A stretch of DNA of 64,000 bases from Actinacidiphila glaucinigra (GTDB lineage Bacteria; Actinomycetota; Actinomycetes; Streptomycetales; Streptomycetaceae), in contig NZ_FZOF01000002.1 of assembly GCF_900188405.1 (NCBI RefSeq), forward strand, positions 248,001 through 312,000. The letters run 5' to 3'. The position numbers and the translations under genes are program-made. This document shows, piece after piece, positions 18,816 to 26,036 of the stretch. The notes under the pieces were generated by a model, which was given only the letters and a program-made list of their open reading frames with translations, made no database searches and was not told the DNA's origin. The stretch's first letter is position 1. Every line of letters begins with the position of its first letter.

Positions 18816-18954
18816 TCCGTTTGTCCGCTCTTTTGAAGAGCGCAGCATATGACCAATTCCCAGCGGCGGGATGACCGATAGTGGCACTCTGCTGACCAGC
18901 AGTACATATCTGCAGAGAACACGGACCAGTCCGGAAACCGGAGGTGCACATCCC

Positions 18955-19812
18955 GTGGCCGCCAACGTCAATCCCACCGTCAGGCGACGCCGACTCGGCT
19001 CGGAACTGCGCAAGCTGCGCGAGCAGAAGGGAATGACCGCGGAGGAGGTCGCCGCCCGGCTGCTGGTCTCCCAGTCGAAGATCAGCAGGCTGGAGAACGG
19101 GCGCCGCAGCATCAGCCAGCGCGACGTGCGCGACCTGTGCAGCGTGTACGGCGTCGAGGACAGCCGCCTCGTCGACTCCCTGATGAACATGGCGCGCGAG
19201 TCCCGGCAGCAGGGCTGGTGGCACGCCTTCGGCGACGTCCCCTACAGCGTCTACATCGGCCTGGAGACCGAGGCCGAGTCCCTGCGCGTCTACGACTCCC
19301 TGGTCGTGCCGGGGCTGCTGCAGACCCGCAACTACGCCTCGGCCGTCATCGAGGGCACGCTCCCCGAGGCCACGCCCGAGCAGATCGAGAAGCGGATCGA
19401 GATCCGGCTGCGCCGCCAGGAGCGCGTCACCGACCCGGACTCGCCGCTGCGCTTCTGGGTGGTGATGGACGAGTCCGCGCTGCGCCGCGTCGTCGGCACC
19501 AGGGACGTGATGCGCGAACAGCTGGAGTACCTGGCCCAGATGAGCACCCAGGCACACGTCACGGTCCAGGTCCTGCCGTACGACGCGGGGGCGCACCCGG
19601 GCATGTCGGGCAACTTCGCGATCCTGGAGTTCGCCGACGCGACCGACTCCAGCGTGGTGTACATCGAGGGCGTCACGAGCGACCTGTACCTGGAGAAGCC
19701 GACGGATGTGCACGGCTACAGCGTCATGTACGAGCACCTGCGGGCACAGGCGCTCAGCGCGGAGCAGAGCCGGCAGTTCATCGCGGACGCCGCGAAAGAG
19801 TACGCACGCTGA
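18955..19812 (+). CDS. Helix-turn-helix regulator with DUF5753 domain
   Basis: The 285-aa protein has an N-terminal XRE HTH (LGSELRKLREQKGMTAEEVA, then LLVSQSKISRLENGRRSISQ) and a C-terminal DUF5753 domain (WWHAFGDVPYSVYIGLETEA, VVPGLLQTRNYASAVIEGTL, VTVQVLPYDAGAHPGMSGNF). GTG 18955, 10 bp after GGAGG, is preferred to an upstream ATG at 18871. This is the WhiJ-like family that in Streptomyces is usually paired with a small DUF397 protein, as here, and controls development or antibiotic genes. The DUF397 partner is thought to relieve repression. Confidence 0.88.
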   Translation: MAANVNPTVRRRRLGSELRKLREQKGMTAEEVAARLLVSQSKISRLENGRRSISQRDVRDLCSVYGVEDSRLVDSLMNMARESRQQGWWHAFGDVPYSVYIGLETEAESLRVYDSLVVPGLLQTRNYASAVIEGTLPEATPEQIEKRIEIRLRRQERVTDPDSPLRFWVVMDESALRRVVGTRDVMREQLEYLAQMSTQAHVTVQVLPYDAGAHPGMSGNFAILEFADATDSSVVYIEGVTSDLYLEKPTDVHGYSVMYEHLRAQALSAEQSRQFIADAAKEYAR

Positions 19813-19838
19813 CTCTGCGGCAGGGAATGCCGCAGAGT
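19812..19838. terminator. Hairpin after HTH gene
   Basis: ACTCTGCGGCA (19812-19822) pairs with TGCCGCAGAGT (19828-19838) around loop GGGAA. It begins at the stop codon of the HTH gene, so the following DUF397 gene probably needs its own promoter or partial read-through. Confidence 0.65.
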
Positions 19839-19973
19839 ACACCTGGGCCCCGTGGGGCGGAAGACCTCCTGGAATATGCCACCCGTTGGAGGTAATAGCC
19901 GCTGTGGGCAGTGATGTTGGCGAGTAGCTTCGATCACGTCAGAGCTGCACAAAAAAGAAAGCTCGGAGCGATC

Positions 19974-20183
19974 ATGGCTATTCAGCTCGGAAACACCAAG
20001 GCGTGGACCAAGTCCACTCGTTCCCAGGGAAATGGCGCCTGCGTCGAGGTGGCCTCCCGTACGACGTCGGCCGTCGACGTCCGCGACTCCAAGGACCCCG
20101 AAGGCCCGGCGCTGGCCTTCTCCCCCGAGGCCTGGTCGGCGTTCGTCGCGGACGTCGGCCACGGCATGTACGACCTCGACTGA
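19974..20183 (+). CDS. DUF397 protein (partner of HTH/DUF5753 regulator)
   Basis: A 69-aa protein with the DUF397 signature: WTKSTRSQGNGACVEVASRT, then VDVRDSKDPEGPALAFSPEA and WSAFVADVGHGMYDLD. ATG 19974 follows CGGAG. DUF397 proteins are small partners of WhiJ-type regulators, encoded next to them as here. A hairpin and 135 bp separate the two, suggesting separately controlled expression. Confidence 0.92.
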   Translation: MAIQLGNTKAWTKSTRSQGNGACVEVASRTTSAVDVRDSKDPEGPALAFSPEAWSAFVADVGHGMYDLD

Positions 20184-20262
20184 GCACCGTCGCAGTACCC
20201 GTACGGGCCCTCTCGACCGGCACGCCGTCCTGGCCGAGGGGGCTCACTGCCACCCTGACGTC

Positions 20263-21108
20263 CTATCCCCGCAGTTCGTCGACATAGGTGTCGGTCCCCG
20301 GCACCGTGGGGACGAAGGGCGCGACGAGTTCGACCCGGCCGAGCCCCGTGCCGGCCACCTCGGTGTCCAGCCCCGTGAAGTGCTCCTCCCACACCTCGCG
20401 CGGGTCCCGCTGCAGGAACCACAGCAGGGTGAGCCGGGTGCCGACGCCCTCGACCTGCTTCACATAGGACATCCGCTCCAGCGGCAGCGGTGTGGGACGG
20501 AAGACGGTCACCATCGCCGAGGGCGAACCGGCCAGCCGACGCGGCAGGTGGCGCTCGCGCAGCAGGTCGAGCAGCGCGTCGCACTGCTGCGGGGTGTCGG
20601 TGTCGATCACCTCGACGACCAGCCCCGTGTAGGGGTGGTCGAGCGCGTGGAAGTCCCGGGGACCGTCGGGGCCGTCGCGGTAGACGGTGACGGCGTGGTC
20701 CTGGAAGGCGGTGAAGACGTGGGTGCGGTCGTGGTGGACGCGGGCGTCGCGGTTGAGGCGCCGGTTGATGGCGACGGTCCACTTCATGTGGTCCGCGTAG
20801 CGCCCTGCCGTGATCCAGTACACGGTGATGTAGCAGCCGTCGGTGACCGGCTGGGCGACCGCGGACTTCTCCGGGTAGCGCAGTGACTGCAGGTCGCGGG
20901 TGGCCACCCAGCGGCGTCCGGCGTACATCCAGGGCATGGCCATGGCGCCGGCGATGAAGTGGTCGTCCTCGTACCAGCGGTTGTAGGCGTACTCGTGGCC
21001 GGGGTGCGGTTCGACCATCGTGATGAGGGCGTGGCCGAGGCCGGGGCCGTAGGGGCCGACGGAGGCCAGTTCGGCGTAGAGCTCGCTGCGGGTGTCTTCT
21101 TCGGTCAT
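20263..21108 (-). CDS. Conserved hypothetical, probable dimeric alpha/beta-barrel protein
   Basis: The 281-aa protein reads GHALITMVEPHPGHEYAYNR, WYEDDHFIAGAMAMPWMYAG, DGCYITVYWITAGRYADHMK and DHPYTGLVVEVIDTDTPQQC. A repeated strand-helix pattern and the NRWYEDDHF segment resemble EthD-like ferredoxin-fold proteins, suggesting two such domains. Function is not known. An exact CTGAC-N5-GTCAG palindrome lies 13 bp upstream of the ATG, so it belongs to the catabolic regulon described in this window. ATG 21108 has CGGAGGC upstream. Confidence 0.65.
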   Translation of the reverse strand: MTEEDTRSELYAELASVGPYGPGLGHALITMVEPHPGHEYAYNRWYEDDHFIAGAMAMPWMYAGRRWVATRDLQSLRYPEKSAVAQPVTDGCYITVYWITAGRYADHMKWTVAINRRLNRDARVHHDRTHVFTAFQDHAVTVYRDGPDGPRDFHALDHPYTGLVVEVIDTDTPQQCDALLDLLRERHLPRRLAGSPSAMVTVFRPTPLPLERMSYVKQVEGVGTRLTLLWFLQRDPREVWEEHFTGLDTEVAGTGLGRVELVAPFVPTVPGTDTYVDELRG

Positions 21109-21121
21109 GCCTCCGGTTTAG

Positions 21122-21136
21122 CTGACTGGGTGTCAG
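21122..21136. promoter_or_regulatory. CTGAC-N5-GTCAG operator (site 1)
   Basis: CTGACTGGGTGTCAG. An exact copy of the 15-bp palindrome, in the divergent region between the 20263 gene (13 bp away) and the aminotransferase at 21214 (77 bp away). Confidence 0.7.
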
Positions 21137-21213
21137 ATATGAAAGCCCGTGGCGGCACCCGGCGCATCTGGGTACGGTCCGCGAAATCGCCCGCGACCGT
21201 GAAGGAGCCCGCC

Positions 21214-22407
21214 ATGCGCGCCGCCGTCCCCGGCCTCGCCACCCGTGCCACCACCGTCGGCGGCTCACCGGTTCGGGAGATCCTCGCGCTCACCGCCCGT
21301 CCGGAGGTGATCTCCTTCGCCGGCGGACTGCCCGCCCCCGAACTCTTCGACGCGGCGGCGATACGCGCCGCGTACGACCGCGTGCTCGCCGAGGCGCCCG
21401 AGCGGGTGCTGCAGTACTCCACCACCGAGGGGGACCCGGCGCTGCGCGGGGCGGTCGCCGGCCGGCTCGCCCGGACCGGACTGCCCACCGGCCCGGACGA
21501 CCTGGTCGTCACGGGCGGCTCCCAGCAGGCCCTGACCCTGGTCTCCACCGCCCTGCTGGAGCCCGGGGACGTCGTGCTCGTGGAGGACCCGGGATACCTG
21601 GCGGCGCTGCAGTGCTTCGCCTTCGCGGGCGCGCGCGTGGTGCCGGTCCCCTCCGACGGGGACGGCATCGACCCGATGTCCCTGGAGTCGGCCGTCGTCC
21701 GGGAGAAGGCCAAGCTGCTCTACCTGGTGCCGACCTTCCAGAACCCCACGGGCCGCACGACCACCGGCGAGCGCCGGCAGGCGATCGCCCGGGTCGCCGA
21801 GCGGCACGGGCTGTGGATCGCGGAGGACGACCCGTACGGGGAACTGCGCTACGACGGCGAGGCGCAGCCGTGGATCGCCTCGCACGAGGCGGCCGCCGAC
21901 CGGACGGTCCTGCTCGGCAGCCTGTCCAAGATCATGGCGCCCGGGATGCGGCTCGGCTGGCTGCGCGCCCCGGCCGCGCTGCGCCGCGCGTGCGTGGTCG
22001 CCAAGCAGTCAGCCGATCTGCACACCTCGACCGTGGACCAGGCCGCCGCCGCCCGCTACCTGGCCGACTCCGATCTCGACGCCCACCTGGACCGGGTCCG
22101 CGCCGCCTACCGGGAGCGGCGTGACGCCCTGCTGGCCGGACTGCCGGGCGCGCTGCCCGAGGGAAGTTCGTGGAACCGGCCGGAGGGCGGCATGTTCGTC
22201 TGGGCCCGGCTGCCCGCCGGGTACGACGCGACGGAGTTGCTGCCCCGGGTGGTGGCCCACGACGTGGCATATGTGCCGGGGGCGCCCTTCTACGCCGGCG
22301 AGCCCGACCGCGCCGCGCTGCGGCTGTCGTTCGTGACGCACACCCCGGACGAGATCGCGGAGGGGCTGCGCAGGCTCGCCAAGGCCCTGGCCATCGCGGG
22401 CGGCTGA
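21214..22407 (+). CDS. PLP-dependent aminotransferase, class I/II (MocR/LysN-like)
   Basis: The 397-aa enzyme shows the fold-type I order: VISFAGGLPAPELFDAAAIR, YSTTEGDPALRGAVAGRLAR, VVTGGSQQALTLVSTALLEP, LYLVPTFQNPTGRTTTGERR (Asn binding PLP), IAEDDPYGELRY (Asp) and the Schiff-base lysine in LLGSLSKIMAPGMRLGW. Relatives include 2-aminoadipate, kynurenine and valine transaminases. ATG 21214 has AAGGAG 6 bp upstream. The operator at 21122 upstream places it near, and perhaps in, the catabolic regulon, although its own promoter was not resolved. Confidence 0.85.
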   Translation: MRAAVPGLATRATTVGGSPVREILALTARPEVISFAGGLPAPELFDAAAIRAAYDRVLAEAPERVLQYSTTEGDPALRGAVAGRLARTGLPTGPDDLVVTGGSQQALTLVSTALLEPGDVVLVEDPGYLAALQCFAFAGARVVPVPSDGDGIDPMSLESAVVREKAKLLYLVPTFQNPTGRTTTGERRQAIARVAERHGLWIAEDDPYGELRYDGEAQPWIASHEAAADRTVLLGSLSKIMAPGMRLGWLRAPAALRRACVVAKQSADLHTSTVDQAAAARYLADSDLDAHLDRVRAAYRERRDALLAGLPGALPEGSSWNRPEGGMFVWARLPAGYDATELLPRVVAHDVAYVPGAPFYAGEPDRAALRLSFVTHTPDEIAEGLRRLAKALAIAGG

Positions 22408-22414
22408 GCCTATT

Positions 22415-22429
22415 CTGACGGTCCGTCAG
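22415..22429 (+). promoter_or_regulatory. CTGAC-N5-GTCAG operator (site 2)
   Basis: CTGACGGTCCGTCAG, a perfect palindrome except for its central base. It lies 29 bp upstream of the SDR start, in the short gap after the aminotransferase stop. Confidence 0.8.
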
Positions 22430-22458
22430 TTCAACCGTCCGGGTGGGGGTGGTGGGCC

Positions 22459-23244
22459 GTGCTGCTGCGCGACAAGACCGTCGTGGTGTCCGGGGTCGGG
22501 GCCGGCCTCGGACAGCGCGTCGCCCAGGCCGTCGTCCGCGACGGCGGGAACGCGGTGCTCGGCGCCCGCACCGAGGCGCACCTCGCCAAGGCGGCCGACG
22601 AGATCGACCCCGCGGGAACCCGGGTCGCCTGGCGCGCCACCGACATCAAGGACGCCGCGCAGTGCGAGGCGCTGGCCGCACTCGCCGACGAGCGGTTCGG
22701 CGGGATCGACGCGGTCGTCCACGTGGCCGCCATGGACGGCTACTTCGGCGGCCTGGCGGACGCCGACTTCGAGACCTGGAAGACCGTGCTGGACGTCAAC
22801 CTGCTCGGCACGCTGCGGATGACCCTGGCCTGCCTGCCCGGCCTGCGCGGGCGCGGCGGCGGCTCGGTGGTCTTCATCGGCACCCAGTCGGCGGTGGCCG
22901 CGCCGTCCCAGGTGCGCCAGGCGGCGTACGCCTCCTCCAAGGGCGCGCTGACCTCGGCGATGTACTCGCTCGCCCGCGAGCTGGGCCCGGAGCGGATCCG
23001 GGTCAACACGGTGCTCCCGGGCTGGATGTGGGGCCCGCCGGTCCAGGCCTTCGTCGGCTTCACCGCGCACACCGAGGGCGTGCCCGAGGACGAGGTGCTG
23101 CACCGGCTCGCCGACCGCATGGCACTGCCCGAACTGGCCACGGACGGCGACGTGGCGGAGGCCGCGGTCTTCCTGGCCTCCGACCGGGCGCGCGCGATCA
23201 CCGGGCAGTCGCTGCTGGTGAACGCGGGCGAACTGATGCGCTGA
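22459..23244 (+). CDS. Short-chain dehydrogenase/reductase (SDR)
   Basis: The 261-aa classical SDR has the cofactor motif VVVSGVGAGLGQRVAQAVVR, Asp64-type DIKD, a NAG-like region AVVHVAAMDGYFGG, the active site FIGTQSAVAAPSQVRQAAYASSKG (Ser, Tyr and Lys) and LLVNAGELMR at the end. The usual TGxxxGxG is SGVGAGLG. It reduces or oxidises a hydroxyl or keto group with NAD(P). GTG 22459 is the start. An operator 29 bp upstream assigns it to the CTGAC regulon, and a perfect hairpin follows the stop. Confidence 0.9.
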   Translation: MLLRDKTVVVSGVGAGLGQRVAQAVVRDGGNAVLGARTEAHLAKAADEIDPAGTRVAWRATDIKDAAQCEALAALADERFGGIDAVVHVAAMDGYFGGLADADFETWKTVLDVNLLGTLRMTLACLPGLRGRGGGSVVFIGTQSAVAAPSQVRQAAYASSKGALTSAMYSLARELGPERIRVNTVLPGWMWGPPVQAFVGFTAHTEGVPEDEVLHRLADRMALPELATDGDVAEAAVFLASDRARAITGQSLLVNAGELMR

Positions 23245-23250
23245 CGGGGG

Positions 23251-23278
23251 CGGACGGAGCCCGGACGGGCTCCGTCCG
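23251..23278. terminator. Hairpin terminator after SDR
   Basis: CGGACGGAGCCCG (23251-23263), GA, CGGGCTCCGTCCG (23266-23278): 13-bp arms, perfect. The minimal loop means the top pairs must open. Confidence 0.7.
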
Positions 23279-23387
23279 GCGTGCGGTCGTTCCGGCGAAG
23301 TACCCGCTCATCGTGGGGCGCCGGACAGGTTCACAACAACGTGAAGTAAGGTCAAGAACAAGTAAAATCGTTCTACTCGCTGATCGG

Positions 23388-23405
23388 TGTTCATGTCCTT
23401 GAACA
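23388..23405 (+). promoter_or_regulatory. Inverted repeat upstream of symporter
   Basis: TGTTCA-TGTCCT-TGAACA, 6-bp arms with a 6-bp spacer, about 120 bp before the symporter start. The region is unusually AT-rich (23335-23400), typical of a Streptomyces promoter. A candidate repressor site; no regulator is adjacent. Confidence 0.4.
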
Positions 23406-23524
23406 TCGATGGTCTTGACCAGCCCCTTTCCAGGCGGTTCAATCTGGGGCGCCGCCCCGCGACGGACGTACCGGCGAAGTGCGCTCCCGTTCACAAGGCG
23501 GACCCCTGGAAGGGGCAACAACGC

Positions 23525-25057
23525 ATGAATGGTCTCGACTGGGCCGTACTCATCGGCTACTTCGGCGTCATGGTCGCCATCGGCCTGTGGTCCCACAAAC
23601 GGGTCGACGACGTCGGCGACTTCTTCACCGCGGGCGGTCGCATGCCCTGGTGGCTGTCCGGCATCTCGCACCACATGTCCGGCTACAGCGCGGTGATGTT
23701 CACCGGTTACGCCGGCATCGCCTACACCTACGGCGTCACCTCGTACGTCACCTGGTCCTTCCCCATCGCCATCGGCATCGCCATCGGCGCCAACCTCTTC
23801 GCGCCGCGGCTCAACCGGCTGCGCTCCCGGCTGCACGTGGCCTCGCCGCTGGAGTACCTGAAGAACCGCTACAACGTCCCGACCCAGCAGGCCCTCGCCG
23901 TCTCCGGCGTGCTGCTCAAGATCGTGGACGTGGGCGCCAAGTGGGCGGCGATCGCCACCCTCCTGTCGGTCTTCACCGGTGTCTCCCTCAACCAGGGCAT
24001 CCTCATCACCGGCGCCGTCACGGCCGTCTACTGCACGGTCGGCGGACTGTGGGCGGACGCCCTCACCGAGCTGGGCCAGTTCGTCATCCAGCTGCTGGCC
24101 GGCCTCGCCATGCTGGTCGCCGTGCTGGGCGAGATCGGCGGGATCAGCGGGCTGTGGACGGTGTGGGACAAGCTGCCCGACAACCACACCGCGCCGACCG
24201 CCGGCCCGTACACCCTGACCTTCCTGCTGGCGTACCTGTTCATCAAGACGTTCGAGTACAACGGCGGCATGTGGAACCAGGCCCAGCGCTACATGGCCAC
24301 GAGCAACGCCCGGGAGGCCACCCGCTCCGCCCGGCTGTCGGCCCTGCTGTGGTTCGTCTGGCCGCTGGTCCTCTTCTTCCCGATGTGGGTCGCCCCGCTG
24401 CTGGTGAAGGCGCAGAAGCCGGACGCCTCCGACTCGTACGCCCTGCTGACCGAGCAGCTGCTGCCGCACGGCCTGCTGGGCCTGGTCGTCGTCGGCTTCT
24501 TCTCGCACACCATGGCGATGTGCTCCTCCGACGCCAACGCCATCGCCGCCGTCTTCACCCGGGACATCGCGCCGGTGCTGTCCAAGGCGGCGCGCGGCTG
24601 GGACTCGCGGGCCGGGCTGATCGCCGCCCGGATCACCACCGTGGCCTTCCTCGCCCTGTCGATGGCGGTCGCCACCCAGGTCAACTCGCCGACCTTCAAG
24701 GACATCATCACGGTCGTCATCAAGTGGGTGGCCGGTCTGATGGGCCCGATCGCGATCCCGTTCATGCTCGGACTGCTGCGTACGTTCCGGAAGTCCGGCC
24801 CGACGGCGGCGCTGGTCTCCTGGGCGGCGGGCCTGTTCGCCTTCTGGCTCACCAACTACGGCCTGGACGGGGTGCAGCTGCAGATCCAGATCGTGACGCC
24901 GCTCGCGGTCAGCCTCGTGCTGTACGTGCTCATCGGCTTCGTCAAGCCCGAGGACACCCCCGAGCGCGACGCGGTCCTGGCGCAGATCAACTCCGACGGG
25001 GACGGGGACGACGCGGCCGCCGCCGCGGCCCTGCCCGAGGAGCCCGCGAAGGCCTGA
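23525..25057 (+). CDS. Sodium:solute symporter (SSS family)
   Basis: The 510-aa membrane protein begins MNGLDWAVLIGYFGVMVAIG and has about 13 hydrophobic segments. Family features are visible: DFFTAGGRMPWWLSGISHHM, MFTGYAGIAYTYGVTSYVTW, GGLWADALTELGQFVIQLLA and WNQAQRYMATSNAREATRSA. It moves a small solute with Na+ into the cell; the substrate (sugar, proline-like or carboxylate) cannot be read by eye. The ATG at 23525, preceded by GAAGGGG, is chosen over a longer frame with hydrophilic lead. A long AT-rich leader with a TGTTCA palindrome suggests specific regulation. It is followed by a hairpin. Confidence 0.88.
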   Translation: MNGLDWAVLIGYFGVMVAIGLWSHKRVDDVGDFFTAGGRMPWWLSGISHHMSGYSAVMFTGYAGIAYTYGVTSYVTWSFPIAIGIAIGANLFAPRLNRLRSRLHVASPLEYLKNRYNVPTQQALAVSGVLLKIVDVGAKWAAIATLLSVFTGVSLNQGILITGAVTAVYCTVGGLWADALTELGQFVIQLLAGLAMLVAVLGEIGGISGLWTVWDKLPDNHTAPTAGPYTLTFLLAYLFIKTFEYNGGMWNQAQRYMATSNAREATRSARLSALLWFVWPLVLFFPMWVAPLLVKAQKPDASDSYALLTEQLLPHGLLGLVVVGFFSHTMAMCSSDANAIAAVFTRDIAPVLSKAARGWDSRAGLIAARITTVAFLALSMAVATQVNSPTFKDIITVVIKWVAGLMGPIAIPFMLGLLRTFRKSGPTAALVSWAAGLFAFWLTNYGLDGVQLQIQIVTPLAVSLVLYVLIGFVKPEDTPERDAVLAQINSDGDGDDAAAAAALPEEPAKA

Positions 25058-25066
25058 CGGCCGGTT

Positions 25067-25095
25067 CCCGGGGCGGGGCGTCCACCCGCCCCGGG
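25067..25095. terminator. Hairpin terminator after symporter
   Basis: CCCGGGGCGGG (25067-25077) pairs with CCCGCCCCGGG (25085-25095) around a 7-base loop. Confidence 0.65.
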
Positions 25096-25161
25096 ACGCT
25101 GCGTGCCGGAGGCCCGGTTCGCCTCCGGGGCGCTCGCCGAAGCGGCGGCGCCCGCCCCCGC

Positions 25162-25497
25162 TCACAGGACGTCGGCGAGCTCCTGCAGCAGCCGCCGCTT
25201 CGGCCGCGCCCCCACCAGGGACTTCACCGGCTCGCCCGCCCGGAAGACCATCAGCGTCGGCATCGACAGGACGCCGTAGGCCGACTGCGTCTGCGGGTTG
25301 CGGTCCACGTCGATCAGGACGACCTTCAGCCGGCCCTCCTCCTCGCGGGCGACCTCCGCCAGGACCGGGGCGATCTGGCGGCAGGGCCCGCACCAGTCGG
25401 CGGTGAACTCCACCAGGACCGGCCCCTCGGCCCGCAGCACCTCCTCGGCGAACGTCGCGTCGGTCACCTCGGTCAGGCCCTCGGTGTGCGTCGTCAT
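25162..25497 (-). CDS. Thioredoxin
   Basis: A 111-aa thioredoxin fold with the active site DWCGPCRQIAPVL (Cys36 and Cys39), cis-Pro in LSMPTLMVFRAGEPV and the usual VDVDRNPQTQSAYGV lead. It acts as a cytoplasmic disulfide reductase. Its ATG overlaps the stop of the MerR-type regulator (ATGA), so the two are coupled. MerR-thioredoxin operons are common in Streptomyces, where the regulator controls the thioredoxin in response to stress. Confidence 0.93.
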   Translation of the reverse strand: MTTHTEGLTEVTDATFAEEVLRAEGPVLVEFTADWCGPCRQIAPVLAEVAREEEGRLKVVLIDVDRNPQTQSAYGVLSMPTLMVFRAGEPVKSLVGARPKRRLLQELADVL

Positions 25498-25913
25498 CGC
25501 GTACTCCCCTCGTCTGCCTCGCAACTGAACTCACAGCGCGGTTCGGACGCGCCCTCGGCGAAGGTCAGCTCCGCATGGGCGAGCTGCGAGCCGAGCCGCT
25601 CGCGGACCTCCGTCAGGCGGGCGATGCACTCGTCGAGCTCGGCCAGCTTGCGCCGGTAGACCTCGATCGAGGCGTCGCACGAGTCGCCCTCCGGGTGGCC
25701 CGCCCGCAGGCAGTCCACGAACGGGCGGGTGTCCTCCAGCTCGAAGCCGAAGGCGCGCAGCGCCTGGATCTGCCGGAGCATCCGCAGGTCCTGCTCGTCG
25801 TAGGCCCGGTAGCCGTTGCCCGCACGCCGGGCACGCAGCAGGCCGAGCGCTTCGTAGTGGCGCAGGGCGCGGGTGGTGGTCCCGGCCCGTTCGGCGAGTT
25901 CTCCGATCCGCAT
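25494..25913 (-). CDS. MerR-family transcriptional regulator
   Basis: The 139-aa protein has the MerR winged helix MRIGELAERAGTTTRALRHY, then EALGLLRARRAGNGYRAYDE, and a long dimerisation helix (ALRAFGFELEDTRPFVDCLR, RKLAELDECIARLTEVRERL). Cysteines at about 77, 90, 106 and 131 (FVDCLRAGHPEGDSCDAS, LDECIARL, CEFSCE) could bind metal or sense redox. It is the first gene of an operon with thioredoxin. The palindrome at 25929-25948, just upstream, is the expected MerR site. Confidence 0.92.
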   Translation of the reverse strand: MRIGELAERAGTTTRALRHYEALGLLRARRAGNGYRAYDEQDLRMLRQIQALRAFGFELEDTRPFVDCLRAGHPEGDSCDASIEVYRRKLAELDECIARLTEVRERLGSQLAHAELTFAEGASEPRCEFSCEADEGSTR

Positions 25914-25928
25914 GCCCCCGACGGTAGA

Positions 25929-25948
25929 CCTTGACGCGGACGTCAAGG
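25929..25948 (-). promoter_or_regulatory. Palindromic MerR operator
   Basis: CCTTGACG-CGGA-CGTCAAGG, 8-bp perfect arms, 16-35 bp upstream of the regulator start. The minus-strand arm contains TTGACG, a -35-like hexamer, as in MerR-type promoters where the operator lies inside the spacer. Confidence 0.65.
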
Positions 25949-26036
25949 CCAGCCCGGATATTCCCCGTCGGGACCCCGCGGCCCGGTGATCCTCCCGACA
26001 CAGCCGACTGACGTATGCCGCGCCTATCCTCGGAGG

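Noticed and set aside
18889..18902. CTGCTG-AC-CAGCAG repeat before the HTH gene as operator
   Set aside because: Arms of only 6 bp and an asymmetric centre; too weak without comparison.
23198..25534. A very long open frame antisense to the symporter
   Set aside because: Rich in Gly, Arg, Ala and His with no domain; a shadow caused by GC-rich third positions. The sense frame is a clear membrane transporter.
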